64,000 nt of DNA from Dysgonomonas sp. Marseille-P4677 (lineage in GTDB: Bacteria; Bacteroidota; Bacteroidia; Bacteroidales; Dysgonomonadaceae): contig NZ_JAEPKU010000004.1 of assembly GCF_016652235.1 (NCBI RefSeq), positions 1-64,000 of the forward strand, written 5' to 3'. Position numbers and translations under genes: made by a program. The notes under the pieces were generated by a model. That model ran no database searches. It was not told where the DNA came from and worked only from the letters and a program-made list of their open reading frames with translations. Positions 58,058 through 64,000 of the stretch are shown here, in pieces (within the stretch, counting starts at the first letter, position 1; the number at the start of each line of letters is the position of its first letter).

Positions 58058-59173
58058 TTAATTAACTATTCTATTGCCTTTCCTTGCTTTTACCCTTGCT
58101 TTCTCAGCTCTTTTATTAAAGAAAATATAATACCCTGTTATAGGCAAGCTTGCACCTACCAAAGAGAAAAAACAAGTAAATATCTTTGACCAGATACCCC
58201 AATAGTCTCCTACATGCAATGAGTATACCCATGCCCATACCCTGGTAGTTCCTTCCTGATCTTTGAACAATGTTGTACGTGTTATTTCTCCATTTACTTT
58301 ATCGAAATCATATTTATCAGTGGCTCTCGATGTAATAGAAGATTTAAGATGAACAGTTGCTGAACCGTCTTGGATACGAATATATTCATAATCGGGATTA
58401 GATGATTTCAATGCATTCAGTACTCCCTGCCAAGCAAGGATATTAAGTTCTTCTTTTTTAGGCTTCCCTTTTCCTTGACGTCCGCCTCCATGCCCTTGCT
58501 CTTGTTTTGTTTCTACCCCGAATATTTTAAAAACAGTATTACGATACCAATCAAAAGACCAAACCATTCCTGTAAGGGCACAAATCAATAGTACCAGACA
58601 AGCATAAGCCCCTAATACATTATGCAGATCATAAAGCATGCGTTTCTTTCCTTTACGCAATTGAATCTTAAATCGGCTCCTTTTCATTCTGCGTGGCATC
58701 CAGATTATAAACCCACTAACAAGAATAACCACAAATAACAAAGTAGATATACCTACTGTATATTTTCCCCAAGTACGACTACCATCCATTAACCAGCGAT
58801 GCAATGACATGATAGTAAAAAAAGGACTTTCACGAAATTCATATATTCCTGTAACTTTTCCTGTATACTGATCCACAAATGCAGAAATACGAAATCCTTC
58901 GCTCAGGGTCATTCTATAGGTACGCTTCGGATCGTGTGAAACCTGCACATTAGCGACAGTATTACTATCCAGCTGGGCATTGACCATAGGAATCAACTCA
59001 TCCATAGGAATTGGCGCATCTTTTATATTATCTACAAAGTAATGGGAAGGATTAGATAATTCCAGTATTTCATCTTGAAATACAAGGATTGCACCGGTTA
59101 AACAAATAATTGTTATCATGATTCCAACAGGAATCGAAAGCCATTTGTGCAATTGTTTTAAAAACTTTCTCAT
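58058..59173 (-). CDS. PepSY-associated membrane protein
   Basis: An inner-membrane protein of about 371 residues of the PepSY_TM family, often next to siderophore receptors and believed to help reduce or process imported iron complexes. Start at 59173 (MRKFLKQLHKWLSIPVG) gives the usual family N-terminus; the frame is open to an ATG at 59227, which would add 18 residues. Membrane segments lie near 12-33, 142-163, 195-216 and 335-357, with conserved HKW and LHRWLMD histidines. A His/Gly-rich loop (EQGHGGGRQGKGK) is in the middle. It follows the siderophore receptor, and a terminator-like hairpin sits just before its start. Confidence 0.88.
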   Translation of the reverse strand: MRKFLKQLHKWLSIPVGIMITIICLTGAILVFQDEILELSNPSHYFVDNIKDAPIPMDELIPMVNAQLDSNTVANVQVSHDPKRTYRMTLSEGFRISAFVDQYTGKVTGIYEFRESPFFTIMSLHRWLMDGSRTWGKYTVGISTLLFVVILVSGFIIWMPRRMKRSRFKIQLRKGKKRMLYDLHNVLGAYACLVLLICALTGMVWSFDWYRNTVFKIFGVETKQEQGHGGGRQGKGKPKKEELNILAWQGVLNALKSSNPDYEYIRIQDGSATVHLKSSITSRATDKYDFDKVNGEITRTTLFKDQEGTTRVWAWVYSLHVGDYWGIWSKIFTCFFSLVGASLPITGYYIFFNKRAEKARVKARKGNRIVN

Positions 59174-59189
59174 GCAGGGGTTAAAACTT

Positions 59190-59233
59190 AAAAAAAGTTC
59201 CGATGAATTGAGTAACAAACAATACATCGGAAC
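59190..59233 (-). terminator. Terminator-like hairpin directly upstream of the PepSY gene
   Basis: GTTCCGATG (59197-59205) pairs with CATCGGAAC (59225-59233), extended by ATTG/CAAT after one mismatch, with a 9-base loop, followed on the minus strand by seven T (59196-59190). It is 17 bases before the start at 59173. It may end the receptor transcript or act as an attenuator. Confidence 0.75.
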
Positions 59234-59243
59234 AAATTATCAT

Positions 59244-59251
59244 CAAAGTTA
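59244..59251 (-). promoter_or_regulatory. Candidate promoter -7 element before the hairpin
   Basis: Minus strand TAACTTTG. Transcription from it would start near 59237, so the hairpin would be the first thing in the PepSY mRNA. No -33 TTTG is visible. Confidence 0.45.
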
Positions 59252-59402
59252 AGTAATCTTGTTAATTTCTATTTAAATAGGCATCGACTACCGGATTAAA
59301 CTAAAACTATCATCAATGCAAAATTGAAATTTATTACCGACTCTCGCAATCGCAATTAATAGTGATATTTATACTCCTAAATCACCATAAATAGTGATTG
59401 GA

Positions 59403-61811
59403 TTAGAAGCGATATGAAACTGAGGCGGCAAAATTGCGAGGATCGATCTGATTGATGTAGCCTCCACGATAATAAGAGTTATATCCCAATTCGTCAAAGA
59501 TGTTATTGAAGAACACACGGGTAGTAACACGTCCTATACCATATGCCAATTGTACATTAACAGTAGTATATGCGGGCATATCGAAAGGCTTAGTACCTAC
59601 TAGAGTACCTTCATGTCCATTCGGTTTTAAGCTGTAGTCATCAACAGGTCTTTTTCCTACATAATAAGCTCCAACTCCTACAGATAATCCTTTCAAAGGA
59701 CTTCTGTCTAAAGTATAATAAACCCATCCATTTGCGGTATGCTTAGCTGCATTTATCGGAGCAGAGTCTTCTTGATACGAAGGACTGTTTTTATATTTTG
59801 CATTAGTATATGAATAACCTAGCATTACTTGAAGATTAGTCAGTATACGTCCGCTCAATTCTACTTCCACTCCATTTCTTTTCAAATCTCCGGCTTTATA
59901 ATAATAACCTGTTGTAACCTGAGTTCCGGTCTTCTCATCATATTCATATTCTGAATTAGTAAGATTATCTGTAAGTATATCAAAATATGTAAAATTGAAA
60001 CGAAGTCTTTCATTCAACCAATCCGACTTGATACCGAATTCCCATTGTTTAGTTGTAGCCGGCCCAGCGAGAGTTACTCTGTCGGTAAGTATATTAGCTG
60101 CATTTCTAAGATTTGTACTTGTCGTATATGAGCCGAATACATTCACATTCTTAAGCGGTGTCAACATAATTCCGGCCATAGGATTCCAAGCATCTTCGGT
60201 AGTGACTCCCCCTCCAACATTATTTGTAGAAATAGAACTATAGCGTAATCCCAAAATAGCTTTTACATATTCATTGATAGTCATCACTTCCTGAGCCATA
60301 ATACCATATGTAGAGTAATATGTATTGACCGGATCTGCAAGCTTTACATATTTATTTATAGAATCCTGACTTACCCAATTAGGGATAACTGATGAATTTA
60401 CAATATCTATATTTCCTAATGCATATGAAGAAGAGCTTCTGGTAGAAACATCAGCAGTTCTATAGTCAAATCCCAGTTGAAATGTATGTTTGATACTTCC
60501 TGTATATACATCTTTACCAACCAAGTCTAATTGGAAAGTAGAATTCTTATCATCTCTTAAACTTCTGGATAAAGATCTCGCACGAACATTGTACTGATCT
60601 TTGATAGCTTTGGTTCCAATAGAAGTGCTGAGATTATCAAATTTGTAAGACGAGCCGAAATAAGCAGCTCTTACACTGATTTTATCTGCTATCTGCCTTG
60701 TGATACGGGCAGCATATGTAGTCATCTTGGTATTGATGTTATCGGCAGTAGTCCCTAAGAATTTATCATGAGGTATTTCATACATTGCCTCAGTAGACAT
60801 ATCAGCAAGGTTTATTGCACTCGAAACAGGTGTTCTGTTATCATTCATATAGTCCATTTCGAGAGTGATGGTTGTCTTCTCGTCAGGACGCCATTCTAAT
60901 GAAGGATTAATATATACTTTATCTAATGAAACAATCGGACGATAATTGTCTGAACGCTCATATGCCCCATTTAATCTGAATGCAATGGTTTTTTCCTTAT
61001 CCAACACAGACTGAACATCGAATGTAGGACGGAATTGGCCCCAACTACCAGTACGAATACCAACCTCTCCCCCATTTACAAACTTAGGAGTTTTAGTCAC
61101 AACATTAATAATTCCCCCGGCATTACCTATATCTGTTATGACACCTTGAGTAATAGCGGCAGATCCTTTGATCATCTGTATACTTTCCACACCCTGCATA
61201 TCGGTAAGAATAGACGCCGTTTGAAGTTGAGAGTCTGTTCTTACTCCATTCTTCAAAACAGGAATCCCGCGAAAACCACGACTAGAGAAGCTTTCTTTAA
61301 CGCCTCCGTAAGACCCGAAAAGAATAACTCCGGGTACATTGCGTACAGCATCTGTCACGGTTAATGCACCTTGTTCGGAAATTACCTTATCGGAAATTAC
61401 TGATATACTTTGTATCTGCTCACTAGGTCGTAATGGCATACGTGTAATCGCATCAAGTTTTTCCGGTTGTTTGTAGCGTTCGCCGAACACTTCAACTTCA
61501 CTCAGATTAGTATTAGGCTCCAAATCAAATTGTAAATAAGCTTCATTATCATTTGATAAGTTCACCTTCTTTACACAGTTTTTATAACCGACAAAACTAA
61601 CCTCTACCGTCATTTCCGCCTGAGGCAGTCTTATGAATCTGAACTTACCATCTTCATCTGTAGATACTCCTTTTTGTAACTCTTGAACAACAACAGTCGC
61701 CGAAGCTAAAGGCTGACCTTTATCATCATAGACTCTACCTTTTATTGTTTGGGCAGCAATAAAAGACATATTAAGAATAAGAGCTAAGAATAGAAAACCA
61801 AATCGTCTCAT
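59403..61811 (-). CDS. TonB-dependent siderophore receptor
   Basis: An 802-residue outer-membrane receptor of the FhuA/FpvA class: signal peptide (to about 20), CarboxypepD_reg-like domain (about 22-108), plug (about 125-235) with SISVISDKVISEQGALTVTD and the SRGFRG motif typical of siderophore receptors, then a barrel ending AASVSYRF. It precedes the PepSY membrane protein, so the two form an iron uptake set. The ligand is unknown. No Fur-like palindrome was recognised. Confidence 0.92.
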   Translation of the reverse strand: MRRFGFLFLALILNMSFIAAQTIKGRVYDDKGQPLASATVVVQELQKGVSTDEDGKFRFIRLPQAEMTVEVSFVGYKNCVKKVNLSNDNEAYLQFDLEPNTNLSEVEVFGERYKQPEKLDAITRMPLRPSEQIQSISVISDKVISEQGALTVTDAVRNVPGVILFGSYGGVKESFSSRGFRGIPVLKNGVRTDSQLQTASILTDMQGVESIQMIKGSAAITQGVITDIGNAGGIINVVTKTPKFVNGGEVGIRTGSWGQFRPTFDVQSVLDKEKTIAFRLNGAYERSDNYRPIVSLDKVYINPSLEWRPDEKTTITLEMDYMNDNRTPVSSAINLADMSTEAMYEIPHDKFLGTTADNINTKMTTYAARITRQIADKISVRAAYFGSSYKFDNLSTSIGTKAIKDQYNVRARSLSRSLRDDKNSTFQLDLVGKDVYTGSIKHTFQLGFDYRTADVSTRSSSSYALGNIDIVNSSVIPNWVSQDSINKYVKLADPVNTYYSTYGIMAQEVMTINEYVKAILGLRYSSISTNNVGGGVTTEDAWNPMAGIMLTPLKNVNVFGSYTTSTNLRNAANILTDRVTLAGPATTKQWEFGIKSDWLNERLRFNFTYFDILTDNLTNSEYEYDEKTGTQVTTGYYYKAGDLKRNGVEVELSGRILTNLQVMLGYSYTNAKYKNSPSYQEDSAPINAAKHTANGWVYYTLDRSPLKGLSVGVGAYYVGKRPVDDYSLKPNGHEGTLVGTKPFDMPAYTTVNVQLAYGIGRVTTRVFFNNIFDELGYNSYYRGGYINQIDPRNFAASVSYRF

Positions 61812-61851
61812 TTATCTTTATTTATTTAGAATAGATTAAAATAATCGAGCG

Positions 61852-61883
61852 CAAAGATCTCTATATTCAGTTTTTTTCACAAT
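61852..61883 (-). promoter_or_regulatory. Candidate promoter of the siderophore receptor gene
   Basis: Minus strand ATTG (61883-61880), 20 bases, GATCTTTG (61859-61852): near TTTG-N19-TAnnTTTG but with G for the first T. Confidence 0.45.
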
Positions 61884-61948
61884 CACAACAAATAATGAAA
61901 TTTATGTCTACTTATCACTATAAATTGGTATCCGATGCAAAGAGATAC

Positions 61949-61981
61949 AAAAAAAGACAGCAAGTTTTAACACTTGCTGTC
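61949..61981 (-). terminator. Intrinsic terminator of the P-type ATPase gene
   Basis: A 10-bp stem (61956-61965 with 61972-61981), 6-base loop and seven T on the minus strand (61955-61949). Confidence 0.9.
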
Positions 61982-62010
61982 CTTCATATATCTATTCTTT
62001 ACTAAGATCG

Positions 62011-64000
62011 TTATCTCCTTTTCACTAATCTTATAATTTCGCCTATCCAAAGTACGACAGAAGTTCCTCCTATAATAATACCCCAGTCTTGTATAGTCAA
62101 AGGCATTGTGCGGAAAACCTCACCTCCGAAAGTAACAATAATTATTTGTCCGGCTAAGATTATTAATGCTACAAGTTCAAAGCCTGCACTTTCTTTTAAC
62201 CCCGAAAACGCTGATTTTCCAGTAGCATACGCTTTTGCATTAAACATATTCCAGAACTGAAGCAAAACAAAGACAGTAAAGAAATACGACAGGAAGTATC
62301 CTTCACGATCTGCCTCATCTATATAGCTAAAGAATGAATTCAAATGTTCTGGAGCTGAAAAATAATACATCATGCTCAAAAGCAGGATAACAAAAAGGAT
62401 TCCTGTAATAAGAATATGTTTTGCGATAGACTTTGTAATAATAAAGTCAGTATTCTTTCTTGGCTTACTATTCATCACATTCGGATCAGGCGGCAGAGAG
62501 GCCAGCGCACCAGCAGCGAATGTATCCATTATTAGGTTTACCCAAAGCATCTGTGTCACTGTAAGGGGCAACTCATGACCGAATATAGACCCTAAAAACA
62601 CGATTAACAAGGCTGCTACATTTATCGTCAACTGAAATAGTATAAACCGTTGAATATTCTTGTATAGTGACCGTCCCCACATTACGGCTGTAGCTATGCT
62701 GCTGAATGAGTCATCGAGAAGTGTAATGTCACTCGCTTCTTTAGCAACTGATGTCCCTGAACCCATTGACAAACCAACATCGGCATAGTTAAGAGCCGGA
62801 GCATCATTCGTTCCATCTCCTGTAACTGCCACAATTTCGCCTCGTTGTTTTAACAAATGAACAAGGCGCTGTTTATCGGTCGGACGAGCTCGACACATTA
62901 TCTTAAGATCTTTTACTCTGCTCAATGCCTCTTCGTCGGAAAGAGCTTCGAAATCAACTCCTCCTATAATATTTAAATCGGTATCTTCATCATCACTCCA
63001 TATCCCTATTTGACGACCGATTTCTTTAGCCGTTCCAAACGTATCTCCTGTTACAATTTTGACACCTACTCCTGCATTCAAGCAGCGTTTCACAGCATCG
63101 GGAACATCAGGACGCACAGGATCGGATATACCTGCGATACCCAAAAATATCAAATCATCAGAGACTAATTCTTCTACTGAAGAGTCTCCTTCATCGTCGA
63201 TATATTTGTATGCAAAGCCAAGTGTACGCATAGCCTGGTTTTGATATTGCAGCAGCTGATCGTTCACTCTTTCCTTAAATTGATCAGCAGAGATGTTTCC
63301 TTCCTCTGTAGCAACAACCTTGCATTTACTGAAAACAACTTCAGGCGCACCCTTTACATATAATACTTTTCTCTTAAGCTTCGGCGAATCGACTAGCGTA
63401 GCCATAAATTTCCGTTCCGTAGAGAATGGTAGTTGATCTAGTAATTCTTCTTTACCACGAATATTACTATAAAGAATTTTATTTTTATTTAGCCAAAGCA
63501 ATAGTGCTCCTTCAGTCGGATTACCTAAAGACTCTACTTTCTCAGGATGCGATAAATCAAGAAAAGCCGTTGAATTTACTGAAATATTACCTATTACCAA
63601 GCGACTAATTTCGCTATCTGTCAGGATTTGATCTTCAATCCCGTAAAAATTAGTACTAGCCACCTGCATTTGGTTCTGGGTCAATGTACCAGTCTTATCG
63701 GTACAAATAACTGTAGTGGCACCCATTGTTTCCACAGCGTGCATTTTCCGCACCAGATTATTCATTTTCAGCATGCGACGCATACTCAAAGCTAAACTCA
63801 ATGTCACACTCATCGGCAAACCTTCGGGAACTGCAACTACAACCAATGTCACAGCCACCATAAAGGCCTGCAGTATACTTGCTGCAATATCTATGCTTAT
63901 CCACGAATTTACATCGAAAGGATTGACTCCAAAAATAAATCCAGAAGAGGCCAAAACTACTGCTACCAAAGAACCTATAAGAAACCATTTCAACCAGCTT
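62011..64000 (-). CDS. Calcium-type cation-transporting P-type ATPase, 5' part outside the window
   Basis: The last 662 residues of a P2-type ATPase resembling plasma-membrane calcium pumps. The visible part begins in a membrane segment, then PEGLP (M4 ion site), DKTGT with the phosphorylated Asp about 100 residues in, KGAPEVV (nucleotide domain), TGDGTNDAPAL hinge, and six C-terminal membrane segments. The actuator domain and first membrane segments are beyond position 64000. The TTG at 63993 is not the true start, since the frame stays open to the edge. Export of Ca2+ is inferred from the subfamily. Confidence 0.93.
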   Translation of the reverse strand, partial: SWLKWFLIGSLVAVVLASSGFIFGVNPFDVNSWISIDIAASILQAFMVAVTLVVVAVPEGLPMSVTLSLALSMRRMLKMNNLVRKMHAVETMGATTVICTDKTGTLTQNQMQVASTNFYGIEDQILTDSEISRLVIGNISVNSTAFLDLSHPEKVESLGNPTEGALLLWLNKNKILYSNIRGKEELLDQLPFSTERKFMATLVDSPKLKRKVLYVKGAPEVVFSKCKVVATEEGNISADQFKERVNDQLLQYQNQAMRTLGFAYKYIDDEGDSSVEELVSDDLIFLGIAGISDPVRPDVPDAVKRCLNAGVGVKIVTGDTFGTAKEIGRQIGIWSDDEDTDLNIIGGVDFEALSDEEALSRVKDLKIMCRARPTDKQRLVHLLKQRGEIVAVTGDGTNDAPALNYADVGLSMGSGTSVAKEASDITLLDDSFSSIATAVMWGRSLYKNIQRFILFQLTINVAALLIVFLGSIFGHELPLTVTQMLWVNLIMDTFAAGALASLPPDPNVMNSKPRKNTDFIITKSIAKHILITGILFVILLLSMMYYFSAPEHLNSFFSYIDEADREGYFLSYFFTVFVLLQFWNMFNAKAYATGKSAFSGLKESAGFELVALIILAGQIIIVTFGGEVFRTMPLTIQDWGIIIGGTSVVLWIGEIIRLVKRR

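Overview
The window comes from the main chromosome of a Bacteroidales bacterium (phylum Bacteroidota), plausibly close to Dysgonomonas or another Porphyromonadaceae-like lineage. This rests on AT-rich coding sequence, an mraZ-to-yqeY division cluster in Bacteroidota order, DUF4249 beside a TonB receptor, OstA-like and DUF4834 proteins, and promoters with the Bacteroidota -7 element TAnnTTTG instead of an E. coli -10 box. The genus is inference. No tRNA, rRNA, CRISPR array, prophage or intact insertion sequence was recognised.

Layout. 0.1-4.7 kb: three overlapping plus-strand genes likely concerned with cell-wall turnover (a GH3/serine-hydrolase fusion, an unknown helical protein, a VanX-like dipeptidase), then an unknown secreted protein and a small winged-helix protein. 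6.1-9.3 kb: a secreted FKBP isomerase (minus) diverges from a DEAD-box RNA helicase (plus). 9.4-15.3 kb: dxs-trkA-trkH-capA, with 11-15 bp gaps. 15.4-16.9 kb: guaB, with its own promoter and terminator. 17.0-25.1 kb: an envelope-biogenesis run of three SurA-like periplasmic chaperones, an OstA/LptA-like protein and mutL. 25.1-26.4 kb: two minus-strand exported proteins of unknown function.

26.4-42.2 kb: the complete dcw cluster on the minus strand, mraZ-rsmH-ftsL-ftsI-murE-mraY-murD-ftsW-murG-murC-ftsQ-ftsA-ftsZ-yqeY. It starts at a promoter overlapped by 10-bp-spaced MraZ-type boxes and ends at a strong hairpin after yqeY, so about 16 kb may be one transcription unit. murF and ddl are not in it. 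42.5-46.8 kb: dnaQ-like exonuclease, dnaN, NADP isocitrate dehydrogenase and a secreted esterase-like hydrolase (all minus).

47.0-51.3 kb (plus): trpS, a DUF4026/DUF2314-like protein, and a glycosyltransferase/polysaccharide deacetylase pair with a 4-bp overlap. 51.3-64.0 kb (minus): an accessory nutrient-acquisition region with a DUF4834 protein, a DUF4249 lipoprotein plus TonB receptor, a large GH2 glycosidase, a PepSY membrane protein plus siderophore-type TonB receptor, and the C-terminal two thirds of a calcium-type P-type ATPase cut by the window edge.

The genes are mostly core functions. The points most worth following up are in non-coding DNA: the MraZ operator, a cluster of four WTATTAACA repeats behind it, a terminator-like hairpin squeezed between promoter and start codon of the PepSY gene, a leader with interlocking inverted repeats before the DUF4249-linked TonB receptor, a 13-bp palindrome shared by two leaders at the same distance from the start codon, and a 17-bp inverted repeat enclosing the GH2 leader. 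I did not find a convincing new multi-gene system.
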